A stretch of DNA of 21,214 nucleotides from an uncultured Alphaproteobacteria bacterium (GCA_902517315.1 CABYBP010000018.1:1-21214), one strand, 5' to 3'; numbered from the stretch's first letter, positions 8,544-17,079 are shown. The notes: generated from the letters alone by a model not told the origin. Made by a program: numbers and translations.

Positions 8544-9176
8544 TTTTTCTATAAAAATTTCTTTAAATTTTTTATCAAATTCAGATTGTTCTAATTGAAT
8601 ACCTAATTCATTCATTGAAGTATTTTGATAATCCTTTAACCCGCATGATTGGATATAATTGTAATATTTAAGATCAGGATTGATATTAAAACTTAAACCA
8701 TGGTATGTGATCCACTTTTTAACCCTTAATCCAATTGCCCCAATTTTTTTTTCTTTATTAAATGTAATATTATTATTTTTTGTTACCCAAATACCAACTC
8801 TATCTTTAAATGCTTTTGCTTCAATATTATAGTTAGCTAAAAAAGAGATAAGAGAATTTTCAATTATAGTTATAAACTTTCTGATATCTTTATTTTTATT
8901 ATTTAGATTTAGCATAAAATAAACAATTCTTTGGCCAGGCCCATGATATGTTGTTTTCCCTCCACGATTAGATTTTATAACTTCAATAACATTCGAATTT
9001 AATATCTCTTCTTTTGAGGCACTAGTTCCTTGGGTAAAAATATGATTATGATTTAGAAACCATAATAATTCCTGAGATTGATTTTTAATTATTTTATTAA
9101 CTCTAGACTCCATATACAATACTGCTTCTTCATAATTTATTTCATTATTTGATATTTTAATTTCAATCTGCTCCAT
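8529..9176 (-). CDS. lipB: lipoyl(octanoyl) transferase
   Basis: LipB transfers octanoyl groups from acyl-carrier protein to lipoyl domains of 2-oxoacid dehydrogenases and glycine cleavage H protein, before sulfur insertion by LipA. The 215-residue product has the RGGKTTYHGPGQ motif (71-82), Lys144 in KIGAIGLR and Cys178 in SCGL, the Lys/Cys pair of the active site. Length is typical of the family. It is the only minus-strand gene in the first 14 kb: convergent with rluC (15-bp overlap) and divergent from the tRNA across a 59-bp spacer. No lipA is in the window. Confidence 0.95.
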   Translation of the reverse strand: MEQIEIKISNNEINYEEAVLYMESRVNKIIKNQSQELLWFLNHNHIFTQGTSASKEEILNSNVIEVIKSNRGGKTTYHGPGQRIVYFMLNLNNKNKDIRKFITIIENSLISFLANYNIEAKAFKDRVGIWVTKNNNITFNKEKKIGAIGLRVKKWITYHGLSFNINPDLKYYNYIQSCGLKDYQNTSMNELGIQLEQSEFDKKFKEIFIEKLKTI

Positions 9177-9192
9177 ATTATATTTAACTTTA

Positions 9193-9221
9193 TTGATAGT
9201 TAATATCCTATCTGATATTTA
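9193..9221 (+). promoter_or_regulatory. Putative promoter of tRNA-Leu and mgtE
   Basis: TTGATA (9193-9198) is followed after 17 bp by TATTTA (9216-9221), with a TG one base ahead (9213-9214) as in extended -10 elements. Initiation would fall near 9228, about 8 nt before the tRNA. The -10 is weak, so the call rests mainly on position. It lies in the 59-bp spacer that must also hold the lipB promoter. Confidence 0.4.
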
Positions 9222-9235
9222 ATTCTAGTATATAT

Positions 9236-9322
9236 GCGGCTGTGGCGGAATTGGTATACGCGCAGCGTTGAGGTCGCTGTGGGATTTATCCTGTGGAAGT
9301 TCAAGTCTTCTCAGCCGCACCA
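9236..9322 (+). tRNA. tRNA-Leu (anticodon GAG)
   Basis: The acceptor stem GCGGCTG (9236-9242) pairs perfectly with CAGCCGC (9312-9318), followed by A73 and an encoded CCA (9320-9322). The anticodon stem CAGCG (9263-9267) pairs with CGCTG (9275-9279) around the loop TTGAGGT, giving anticodon GAG at 9270-9272, which reads CTC and CTT leucine codons. A long variable arm (GGGAT/ATCC type) marks a class II tRNA, and the T arm carries TTCAAGT. The full length is 87 nt, normal for tRNA-Leu. The mgtE ATG begins only 6 nt after the CCA. Confidence 0.96.
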
Positions 9323-9328
9323 AATTAT

Positions 9329-10696
9329 ATGGAAGAAATTATTATTAAAAAAGATCAGGATTTTTCAAATAAATCTGTTGAATTAATAACTGAATATTTA
9401 GAAAATTATAAATATGATAATGTGCTATCTTATTTAAAAGAAATTCATAATGCAGATATTGCGGACATTCTTCAAAATCTAGATCCAGTTTTAAGATTAA
9501 GCCTTTTGAATATAATTGATAAAAATTTTGATCCAGAAATTTTAACTTATTTAAATGATAGTGTTAGAGAAGAAATAATAGAAACTTTGGACATTAAGCA
9601 ATTAGCTAATAATGCTAAAAGTTTAGAAATTGATGATGCTGTGGACTTAGCTGAAGATTTAGAAGAAAAAGATCAGAATACATTTTTAGAAAATTTAGAT
9701 AAAGAAGAACGTACATTGGTTGAAGAAGGATTAAACTATCCTCAAGATTCTGCTGGAAGATTAATGCAAAGACGATTTGTTGCTGTTGATCAATCATGGA
9801 ATGTTGGTCAAGCAATAGATTATTTAAGAAAAAATAAAGGGAAATTACCTGAAGATTTCTATGATATTTATTTAATTAATAATAATAAAGAAGCAAAAGG
9901 TGTGGTCCCATTGGGAAGATTAATGGCTTCAAAAAGAGAAATAGAATTAAATTTAATTACAAATCAAGATTTAAGATTAATTGATGTAAATACAGATCAA
10001 GAAGATGTAGCTTTATTATTTAATAAGTACGGTTTAGTCAGTGCTCCTGTTATCAACAATCAAAGAAAAATTATTGGATCAATTACAGTTGATGATGTTG
10101 TGGAGGTTATAGAAGAAGAAAGAGAGGAAGATATTTTAAAGCTTGGAGGTGTAGATCATACAGATTTGTATGAATCAGTAATTACTACAACAAAATCAAG
10201 AATTTCTTGGTTAATTGTAAATTTAATGACAGCTGTAATAGCTTCCATAGTTATAGGTTTATTTGAAGCTGCTATAGAAAAAGTAGTAGCCTTAGCTATT
10301 TTAATGCCTATCGTTGCTTCTATGGGTGCCAATGCTGGCACTCAAACTTTAACAGTTGCAGTGCGAGCTATAGCAGTGAAAGAATTAACAGCTAGTAATG
10401 CTCTAAAAATTATAATTAAAGAGACCATCATTGGTGGTATAAATGGCATCATATTCGCTATTATAATATCTTTAATTTCTATTTATTGGTTTGATAATTT
10501 GCTTTTAGGCTTAATAATAGGTCTTGCCATGATTCTCAATTTACTAATCGCTGGTTTTTCAGGAATTGTAATTCCACTAGTTTTAGATAAGTTTAAAATT
10601 GATCCTGCTTTAGCATCTGCAGTAATTTTGACTACAATAACAGATGTTTTTGGTTTTCTATCTTTTCTTGGATTGGCAACTTTATTTTTAATATGA
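9329..10696 (+). CDS. mgtE: magnesium transporter MgtE
   Basis: MgtE is a dimeric Mg2+-gated Mg2+ channel of the inner membrane. With the ATG at 9329 the product is 455 residues: an acidic helical N domain (about 25-135), a CBS-pair domain (about 137-260, including LMQRRFVAV and GSITVDDVVEVIEEE), a plug helix, and five membrane segments (about 290-455). The channel signature MGANAGTQTLTVAVRAIA is at 332-349, and Asp439 in TTITDVFGF corresponds to the ion-selecting Asp of the pore. A GTG at 9293 lies inside the tRNA and is rejected as the start. There is no Shine-Dalgarno between the tRNA CCA and the ATG, so the message may be processed or nearly leaderless. Confidence 0.95.
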   Translation: MEEIIIKKDQDFSNKSVELITEYLENYKYDNVLSYLKEIHNADIADILQNLDPVLRLSLLNIIDKNFDPEILTYLNDSVREEIIETLDIKQLANNAKSLEIDDAVDLAEDLEEKDQNTFLENLDKEERTLVEEGLNYPQDSAGRLMQRRFVAVDQSWNVGQAIDYLRKNKGKLPEDFYDIYLINNNKEAKGVVPLGRLMASKREIELNLITNQDLRLIDVNTDQEDVALLFNKYGLVSAPVINNQRKIIGSITVDDVVEVIEEEREEDILKLGGVDHTDLYESVITTTKSRISWLIVNLMTAVIASIVIGLFEAAIEKVVALAILMPIVASMGANAGTQTLTVAVRAIAVKELTASNALKIIIKETIIGGINGIIFAIIISLISIYWFDNLLLGLIIGLAMILNLLIAGFSGIVIPLVLDKFKIDPALASAVILTTITDVFGFLSFLGLATLFLI

Positions 10697-10719
10697 TCTG
10701 GTCTATTTAAGTTATAGCA

Positions 10720-12060
10720 ATGTTAAAAAAAAATGATCTAATAGAATACTTTTATAAAGGAATTAAAGATAAGAATGATTTACGAATAGGAGTAGAACAC
10801 GAGAAATTTGTTCTTAAGAAAGACAGTTTACAACAATTATCTTATGAAGAGTCAAATGGTATAAAAGATATTCTTTTAAAATTTGTAAATAAGGGATGGA
10901 AACCAAAGTATGATGATAAAAATACTACAATAATTGCTCTAGAAAGATTTGGTGAAAGTATAACTTTAGAACCAGGCGGTCAGATAGAATTATCTGGAGC
11001 TCAATTAAAAAATATTCATCAAACCTGCACAGAAACAAATAGACACTTAAAAGAGTTAAAAGAAATTGGTGAAGAATTTAATTTTATATTATTGGGCTTA
11101 GGTGTGGAACCAAGCTTATCCATAGATGAATTACCTTGGATGCCAAAACAAAGATACTCCATAATGAAAAAATATATGCCTAAAGTTGGAACTCTGGGAC
11201 ATCATATGATGAAACGTACTTGCACAAACCAAGTAAACTTGGATTATCATTCTGAAGAAGATATGATTACTAAGTACAGATTAATGTTAAATCTTGAAGG
11301 TATTGCTACGGCAATATTTGCTAACTCACCTTTTGATCAAAAAGAAATTTCTAAATATAAGAGTTTAAGATCTCACTTTTGGCATCACACTGACAAAGAT
11401 AGAACAGGTTTATTACCATTTGTATTTGATAAAGATTTTAATTTTGAAAAATATGTTGAGTATGCTCTTGATGTACCAATGTATTTTATAATTAGAAATC
11501 ATAAATATATAGATATGACCAATTATACTTTTAGAGATATTATGAAAAATAATATTTCTAAAGATTTACACATTGAACCTACTATTGAAGATTGGATTGA
11601 CCATTTATCAACTTTATTTCCTCAAGTTAGATTAAAGCAATTCTTAGAAATACGTTCCATGGATGCATGTTCATGGGGTTTAATATGTTCTCAGCCTGCT
11701 TTTTGGATTGGTATTTTATATAATGATGAAGCTATTGATAAAACTAATGAAATAGTTGAAAGCTGGACTCAAAATGATAGAACTATAATAAATAGTTTAG
11801 TACCAAAAGAAGGTCTGCAAACCAAATTCAAAAATGGCATTTTGTTAGATATTGCACAAAAATTATTTGAAATTTCAAAATCAGGTTTAGAAAAAAGAAA
11901 CATTCTAGTAAAAAATGAAAAATATAATGAAACATTTTATTTAAAAGATTTAGAAAAGAACCTATCAAATGGTTTTTCACCAGCCGATTTATTAGTCAAT
12001 AAATATAATGGAAAATGGAGAAAAAATATTAATAAATTATACGAGGAACAAATTTTCTAA
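10720..12060 (+). CDS. gshA: glutamate-cysteine ligase, plant/alphaproteobacterial type
   Basis: This enzyme joins L-glutamate and L-cysteine with ATP, the first and rate-limiting step of glutathione synthesis in the cytosol. The 446-residue product has the GCS2-type motifs GVEHEKFVL (24-32), LEPGGQIELSGAQLKNIHQT (83-102) and MMKRTCTNQVNLDY (163-176), and a later ATP/metal-site region with WIDHLSTLFPQVRLKQFLEIRSMD. This is the class shared by plants and alphaproteobacteria, unlike E. coli GshA. The ATG is 23 nt after mgtE, with no clear Shine-Dalgarno. The stop overlaps the gshB start by one base, so the two steps are co-expressed. Confidence 0.95.
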   Translation: MLKKNDLIEYFYKGIKDKNDLRIGVEHEKFVLKKDSLQQLSYEESNGIKDILLKFVNKGWKPKYDDKNTTIIALERFGESITLEPGGQIELSGAQLKNIHQTCTETNRHLKELKEIGEEFNFILLGLGVEPSLSIDELPWMPKQRYSIMKKYMPKVGTLGHHMMKRTCTNQVNLDYHSEEDMITKYRLMLNLEGIATAIFANSPFDQKEISKYKSLRSHFWHHTDKDRTGLLPFVFDKDFNFEKYVEYALDVPMYFIIRNHKYIDMTNYTFRDIMKNNISKDLHIEPTIEDWIDHLSTLFPQVRLKQFLEIRSMDACSWGLICSQPAFWIGILYNDEAIDKTNEIVESWTQNDRTIINSLVPKEGLQTKFKNGILLDIAQKLFEISKSGLEKRNILVKNEKYNETFYLKDLEKNLSNGFSPADLLVNKYNGKWRKNINKLYEEQIF

Positions 12061-12998
12061 TGAAGAAAAGTATTGCAATACAAATGGACAGTATTGAAAC
12101 AATTGATTATGAATTTGATACTTCTTTTTTGATAGGTTATGAAGCGCAAGAAAGAGGATATGAAATTTTTTATTATAATCCAAAAAACCTGTTTATAAAT
12201 GAAAACCATATTCAGGCTTCTGGATATTATTTAGAATTATTTTTGGATGAAAATAATTATTTCAACTTTAAATCTAAAAAAATGATTACCAAATTAGAAA
12301 ATTTTCAATTTATTTTTTTAAGACAAGACCCACCTTTTGATATGAATTATATCACATCTACTTATATTTTAGATTTACTTCCGCCCTCAACAATTGTTGT
12401 GAACAATCCAACGGCAGTTAGAAACTCTACTGAAAAGCTATTTACATTTAATTTTAAAAAATTCATGCCACCTACTTTAGTAACAAAAGATTTAAATATT
12501 ATTAAAGAATTTTTAGACAAGGAAGAAGATATAATCACTAAACCACTTTACGGTAATGGCGGAGAAGGAATTCACAGATTTGATAAAAGTACTTTCAATT
12601 CTAAAATATTAGAGCAATATTTGCATTTACCTATTATGATTCAAAAATTTATTAACGAGATAGAATATGGTGACAGAAGAATTGTTTTTTTTGATGGTGA
12701 ATATCACGGTTCAGTTGCTAGAATACCTCAAGATGGTAATTTAAAAGCAAATTTTCACGCTGGAGGTAAGCCTAGCAAAACAGATTTTGTTTATAGAGAT
12801 AAAGAGATTGTTGAGACTTTGGGACCGAAACTAAAAGAACATAATCTTTTTTTTGTTGGAATTGATGTAATAGGAAATTATCTGACTGAAATCAACGTTA
12901 CTTCACCTACTGGATTGAAGCAAATTAATGCATTAAATAACGTAAAATTAGAAAAAGTTTTATGGGATAGGCTTGAAGCAAAATATAAATTAGTTTAA
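12060..12998 (+). CDS. gshB: glutathione synthetase
   Basis: GshB adds glycine to gamma-glutamylcysteine with ATP, completing glutathione. The 312-residue ATP-grasp protein has the substrate-binding motif LRQDPPFDMNYITSTYILD (87-105), the ATP-binding KPLYGNGGEG (161-170), the DRRIVFFDGEYHGSVARIPQ strand and the metal/ATP-site ending YLTEINVTSPTG. Length matches E. coli GshB (316). It starts at the last base of the gshA stop (TAATG), indicating translational coupling. The complete gshA-gshB pair in one operon is uncommon in proteobacteria, where the genes are usually separated. Confidence 0.96.
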   Translation: MKKSIAIQMDSIETIDYEFDTSFLIGYEAQERGYEIFYYNPKNLFINENHIQASGYYLELFLDENNYFNFKSKKMITKLENFQFIFLRQDPPFDMNYITSTYILDLLPPSTIVVNNPTAVRNSTEKLFTFNFKKFMPPTLVTKDLNIIKEFLDKEEDIITKPLYGNGGEGIHRFDKSTFNSKILEQYLHLPIMIQKFINEIEYGDRRIVFFDGEYHGSVARIPQDGNLKANFHAGGKPSKTDFVYRDKEIVETLGPKLKEHNLFFVGIDVIGNYLTEINVTSPTGLKQINALNNVKLEKVLWDRLEAKYKLV

Positions 12999-13021
12999 TT
13001 GTACTAATTAAAGGAAAATAT

Positions 13022-13588
13022 ATGCATGAAGATAGAATTTTAATACATAAACTTAAAAACTTTGAAAATATTAATTCAAATTTACTAGTAATTATATTGA
13101 TGTTGTTTGGTTCAATTTTACTAGCCATTTCAGCTAAGGTTCAAGTACCATTTTGGCCAGTACCAATGACAATGCAGACATTTGTGATTTTCTTAATAGG
13201 AATGACTTATAGTATTAGATTATCTTCTGCCACAGTTGCATTTTATCTTTTTCAAGGAGCTATAGGACTTCCTGTCTTTGCGGCAGGTGGAGGAATTGCT
13301 TATTTAGTTGGACCAACAGCAGGATACCTTTATGGTATGTTATTTGCATCAATAGTTATTAGTTATTTAGCAAATTTAGGTTTTAGTAAAACATATTTTA
13401 AAGCTGCGTTATCTCTATTTATTGGTTCTGTTGTTATATTCTTATTTGGTATCATGTATCTTGGTTATATTATTGGTTTCGAAAAAGCATTAGCAGCTGG
13501 TCTTTTACCATTTATTCCTAGTGAGTTATTTAAAATAGCACTAGCAGTTGCTTTGATTCCAACTTTACACAAAATTATTACTAAATAA
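13022..13588 (+). CDS. bioY: biotin transporter BioY (ECF substrate-binding component)
   Basis: BioY is the membrane S component that binds and imports biotin, alone or with an ECF energy-coupling module. The 188 residues form about six membrane segments with the family blocks AKVQVPFWPVPMTMQTF and the FQGAIGLPVFAAGGG, GPTAGYLYGML region. A good Shine-Dalgarno, AAGGA (13011-13015), lies 6 nt before the ATG. No bioM or bioN genes are adjacent, so it is a solitary BioY or uses a distant ECF module. It lies 23 nt after gshB and 6 nt before mak. No biotin-operator palindrome was noticed upstream. Confidence 0.93.
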   Translation: MHEDRILIHKLKNFENINSNLLVIILMLFGSILLAISAKVQVPFWPVPMTMQTFVIFLIGMTYSIRLSSATVAFYLFQGAIGLPVFAAGGGIAYLVGPTAGYLYGMLFASIVISYLANLGFSKTYFKAALSLFIGSVVIFLFGIMYLGYIIGFEKALAAGLLPFIPSELFKIALAVALIPTLHKIITK

Positions 13589-13594
13589 CAATTA

Positions 13595-14485
13595 ATGAAA
13601 ATCGGTATTGATGTTGGCGGTACCAAAACTGAGGGTATTCTTCTAGATCTAAATGGCACTGAAATAGATAGAAAAAGAATTAATACTGAAAAAAGCTATG
13701 ATGGAACAATTAAGGGAATACTATCCATTATAAATCATTTTGAAGATAAACATGGCAAAGCAGAATCTGTTGGTATGGGAATGCCAGGAGCCATATCAAA
13801 TGATACAGCTTTAATTAAAAATGCTAATTCTATATGGTTGAATGGCAAACCTTTTAAGCAAGATTTAGATAAAATTCTAAATAGAAATGTGAATTTGGAA
13901 AATGATGCTAATTGTTTCACTCTATCTGAAGCGGTAGATGGGGCTGGTAAAGGGTTTGAAGTTATTTTCGGAGTCATTATAGGAACTGGTGTAGGCGGTG
14001 GTATCAGCATAAATCAAAAAGTTATAAGAGGTCGTAATAGCATAAGCGGAGAGTGGGGACATATAGTTTTGCCCAGCAGATCAGAAGATGAAAAAAAATA
14101 TGTTAAAAAATGTTATTGTGGAAAAGATGGGTGCTTAGAGACCTATATATCTGGACCAGGATTTTCATCTGTATATAATTTACGTTTCAACAAAAATTAT
14201 AATTCACATCAAATATTAGATGGCTATAATAATAAAGAAAAAGATAGTATCTTTGCACTAAATCAATATGTCGATCATTTAGCGAGAGGCTTATCTTTAG
14301 TTTGTAATATTCTTGATCCAGATGTAATAGTTTTGGGCGGAGGTATGTCAAACATCGATTTTATTTATGAAAATATAAATGTTTCTCTAAAAAAATATGT
14401 TTTTACAGATACTCTTCACACTAAAGTTGTAAAAAATATTCATGGTGATTCAAGTGGTGTAAGAGGAGCAGCTTGGCTTTCCTAA
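13595..14485 (+). CDS. mak: ROK-family sugar kinase, probable fructokinase
   Basis: The product probably phosphorylates a hexose, most likely fructose (Mak), with ATP. The 296 residues have the ATP-binding DVGGTKTEG (6-14), catalytic Asp104 in ENDANCFTLSEA, the IGTGVGGG loop (129-136), and the ROK zinc site made by His156 (GEWGH) and Cys173/175/180 (CYCGKDGC). Segments such as KNANSIWLNGKPF, PDVIVLGGGMSNID and HGDSSGVRGAAWL resemble E. coli Mak more closely than NagK. True specificity (fructose, glucose or an amino sugar) is inferred from this similarity only. Its 3' end overlaps the opposing dehydrogenase by 4 bp. Confidence 0.8.
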   Translation: MKIGIDVGGTKTEGILLDLNGTEIDRKRINTEKSYDGTIKGILSIINHFEDKHGKAESVGMGMPGAISNDTALIKNANSIWLNGKPFKQDLDKILNRNVNLENDANCFTLSEAVDGAGKGFEVIFGVIIGTGVGGGISINQKVIRGRNSISGEWGHIVLPSRSEDEKKYVKKCYCGKDGCLETYISGPGFSSVYNLRFNKNYNSHQILDGYNNKEKDSIFALNQYVDHLARGLSLVCNILDPDVIVLGGGMSNIDFIYENINVSLKKYVFTDTLHTKVVKNIHGDSSGVRGAAWLS

Positions 14486-15933
14486 ATACCACCCATAGAT
14501 ATATATTTAATAGTTAAATAGTCATCAAGACCATATCGAGAACCTTCTCTTCCCATTCCTGATTCTTTGACTCCACCAAAAGGAACTTCTGCAATTGTTG
14601 GCAACCCATTGTTGATAGATACAATTCCATATTCAAGTGCTTCAGCAACTCTCCAAATTCTTCCTATGTCTCTTGAATAGAAATATGAAGCTAATCCATA
14701 TGGTGTATCATTAGCCATTTTAATCACCTCATCATCACTAGAAAATTTATAAAGAGGAGCAACGGGCCCAAATGTTTCTTCAAAAGTAATTTTTGCCTTT
14801 GTAGATACATTTGAGAGAACAGTTGGTTGATAGAAATTCCCACCAAGTGAATGCACATCTCCACCAATTGCTATTTTAGCTCCTATATTTACTGCATCTT
14901 GAACATGATCAATTACTTTTTCTAAAGAGGATTGATCAATTAAAGGACCAGATACAATTCCATCTTCAAGTCCATTACCCACTGTTATTTTACTGACTTC
15001 ATTTGTAAATTTCTCAAGGAATTCATCATAAATATTTTCATGCACAAATATTCTATTTGAACAAATACATGTTTGACCACTATTTCTAAATTTACTTTGA
15101 AGTGCACCTGCAACAGCTTCATCCATATCTGCATCATCAAAAACAATAAAGGGTGCGTGACCACCAAGTTCCATAGAAACTTTTTTTACTGTTGAAGCAC
15201 TTTGCTCTAAAAGTATTTTTCCAACCTCCGTAGATCCTGTGAAAGAAATTTTTCTTACAATTGGGTTACTTGTTAGCTCTTTACCAATTTCACTTGCCGA
15301 TCCAGTTATTACATTAAATACACCATCTGGAAAACCCGCTTCTTTAGCAAGTACTGCTACAGCTAATGCTGAATACGGTGTTTGACTTGCTGGTTTAACA
15401 ACAGTAGTACAACCAACTGCTAGAGCGGCTGCACATTTTCTTGTGATCATTGAATTTGGAAAGTTCCATGGAGTTATTGCTCCCACAACACCAACAGGTT
15501 GTTTAATTATTACAATTCTTTTTCCAGGTCTTGGATCAGGAACTATATCACCATAAACCCTTTTTGCTTCTTCAGCATAGAACTCAATATATGAAGCACC
15601 CATTAGTATTTCGCCCTTTGCTTCGGCTAGAGGTTTACCTTGCTCAATAGTCATTATTTTAGCTAAATCATCTGCATTTTCTGTGATTAGCTCTCCCCAC
15701 TTTTTTAGAATAACTGATCTTTCCTTAGCAGTAGTTTCTTTCCAAGTTTGGAAAGCATTATTAGCATCATCTATAGCTTTTTTAGTTTCTGAAACTGAGC
15801 ATTTTGGGACGTTGCCTATAATTTCAAGAGAAGCAGGATTGTTTACCTCAAGTGTTTCACCTGCAGAACTGTCAACCCATTCCCCATTTATAAAACATTT
15901 TTGTTTAAAGAGTGATTTGTTATTTAATTCCAT
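14482..15933 (-). CDS. gabD: NAD(P)+-dependent semialdehyde dehydrogenase, GabD family
   Basis: This aldehyde dehydrogenase would oxidise succinate semialdehyde to succinate. The 483-residue protein matches E. coli GabD nearly end to end: PWNFP with Asn157, Lys180 and FTGSTEVG for the cofactor, Glu255 in MELGGHAPFIVF, catalytic Cys289 in FRNSGQTCICSNR, and the C-terminal GGVKESGMGREGSRYGLDDYL. An alternative is suggested by position: it faces a eutABC operon across 42 bp, and ectoine-degradation clusters carry a dehydrogenase of this family (Ssd/DoeC) that acts on aspartate semialdehyde. The general family is secure; the substrate is not. The 3' end overlaps mak by 4 bp. Confidence 0.85.
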   Translation of the reverse strand: MELNNKSLFKQKCFINGEWVDSSAGETLEVNNPASLEIIGNVPKCSVSETKKAIDDANNAFQTWKETTAKERSVILKKWGELITENADDLAKIMTIEQGKPLAEAKGEILMGASYIEFYAEEAKRVYGDIVPDPRPGKRIVIIKQPVGVVGAITPWNFPNSMITRKCAAALAVGCTTVVKPASQTPYSALAVAVLAKEAGFPDGVFNVITGSASEIGKELTSNPIVRKISFTGSTEVGKILLEQSASTVKKVSMELGGHAPFIVFDDADMDEAVAGALQSKFRNSGQTCICSNRIFVHENIYDEFLEKFTNEVSKITVGNGLEDGIVSGPLIDQSSLEKVIDHVQDAVNIGAKIAIGGDVHSLGGNFYQPTVLSNVSTKAKITFEETFGPVAPLYKFSSDDEVIKMANDTPYGLASYFYSRDIGRIWRVAEALEYGIVSINNGLPTIAEVPFGGVKESGMGREGSRYGLDDYLTIKYISMGGI

Positions 15934-15942
15934 ATATTTTAT

Positions 15943-15948
15943 TATAAT
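15943..15948 (+). promoter_or_regulatory. Candidate -10 element of the amidinotransferase-eut operon
   Basis: A perfect TATAAT occurs in the 42-bp spacer between divergent genes. Initiation near 15955 would give a leader of about 21 nt containing the Shine-Dalgarno AAGGAA (15964-15969) before the ATG at 15976. No good -35 lies at the standard distance; TTGTTA (15917-15922) is 20 bp away. The surrounding ATTATAAT is nearly self-complementary, so a minus-strand TATAAT (15946-15941) could serve gabD with almost no leader. Confidence 0.4.
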
Positions 15949-15975
15949 GCATAGTTTTAAATTAAGGAAAATATA

Positions 15976-17079
15976 ATGACAACAGTTAATTCTTGGAATG
16001 AATGGGATCCATTAAAACATGTCATAGTTGGAGCAGTTGAAAATGCCAATATACCTCCAATGGAACCAGCACTTGAACCAAAAATTAGTAAAGATAGTGG
16101 TATCGCAGGATCTCACGGTCCACGTTCAAAAGAGTCAATTGATAAAGCAAATATACAATTAGAAAACTTCGTTAAGATTTTAAATTCTCTAAATATAAAA
16201 GTTGATAGACCAACACCTATTGATTTCTCTCAGAGTATTGAGACACCAGATTGGTCAAATGATGGCATGTTTGGTTGCATGCCTCCAAGAGATGTTATTC
16301 TTACTGTAGGAAATGAAATGCTAGAAGCGCCGATGTCTTATAGATGTAGATGGTTTGAGTACCTTGCCTATAGACCTTTACTTGAAAAATATTATTCAGA
16401 AGATAAAAATATGAGATGGGAGTCGGCACCTAAACCAAGATTAACACATCAATCTTATAAGTCTAATTATCTTCCTGAAGGTATAACAGAGGAAGAACGA
16501 TATAAGAAAATCGAAAATAGAGATATGATATTGACAGAAAAAGAGCCACTTTTTGATGCTGCAGAAATTTTACGTTTTGGAAAAGATCTTTTTTATCATA
16601 ACAATTTTACATCAAATTTAAGTGGCTTAGATTGGTTAAGAAGACATTATCCAAATCATCGCGTTCATCAAGTTAATTTACCAGGTGATTTAATACCAAC
16701 TCACATTGATGCATGTTTTACGCCTATTAAACCAGGAGTTATAATTATTAACCCGAATAGAAAAATATCTTCAGAGCAAAGAAAAATTTTTGATGATAAT
16801 AAATGGGAAATTCATGAAGCAGCTCCTTCTATTCATAACAGTCCACCACCTATGTGTTATTCATCTATCTGGTTATCAATGAACGTTTTGATAATTGATC
16901 CTAAAACTATATGTGTTGAAGCAACGGAAGAAAAAATGATTAAACAAATGGAAAGTTTTGGATTAGATGTTGTTCCAGTACCTTTTAGAGACGTTTATGC
17001 CTTTGGTGGTAGTTTACATTGCGCAACAACTGATGTTTATAGAGAAGGTGAGTGTGAGGATTATTTTCAAAATCAATAA
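15976..17079 (+). CDS. amidinotransferase, glycine amidinotransferase (AGAT/GATM) family
   Basis: Enzymes of this family move the amidino group of arginine to an amine through a covalent amidino-cysteine. The 367-residue product resembles human AGAT over its full length. Asp194 (in FDAAEILRFGKDLF), His243 (in PTHIDACF) and Cys349 (in GGSLHCATTDV) match the catalytic Asp254, His303 and Cys407, with exactly the same 49-residue Asp-His spacing. The positions matching the acceptor-site residues Asn300 and Met302 of AGAT are Ile240 and Thr242, so the acceptor may not be glycine. It opens a tight operon: AAGGAA precedes the ATG and the stop overlaps eutA by one base. The substrate is unknown; StrB-like or guanidino-compound-degrading roles are possible. 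Confidence 0.85.
   Translation: MTTVNSWNEWDPLKHVIVGAVENANIPPMEPALEPKISKDSGIAGSHGPRSKESIDKANIQLENFVKILNSLNIKVDRPTPIDFSQSIETPDWSNDGMFGCMPPRDVILTVGNEMLEAPMSYRCRWFEYLAYRPLLEKYYSEDKNMRWESAPKPRLTHQSYKSNYLPEGITEEERYKKIENRDMILTEKEPLFDAAEILRFGKDLFYHNNFTSNLSGLDWLRRHYPNHRVHQVNLPGDLIPTHIDACFTPIKPGVIIINPNRKISSEQRKIFDDNKWEIHEAAPSIHNSPPPMCYSSIWLSMNVLIIDPKTICVEATEEKMIKQMESFGLDVVPVPFRDVYAFGGSLHCATTDVYREGECEDYFQNQ

Noticed and set aside
8542..8559. AT-only inverted repeat (AATTTTT, 4-nt loop, AAAAATT) just after the rluC stop
   Set aside because: A stem without any G-C pair is too weak to call a terminator in a sequence this AT-rich, and it lies inside the lipB coding region.
9293..9328. Upstream in-frame GTG that would extend MgtE by 12 residues
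   Set aside because: It lies inside the tRNA-Leu variable and T arms, and the added residues are not part of the MgtE family; the ATG at 9329 gives the normal N-terminus.
15683..15976. 97-codon plus-strand open frame at the 5' end of gabD
   Set aside because: It is antisense to a strongly conserved dehydrogenase, has no recognisable motif and ends exactly at the real start of the next gene.
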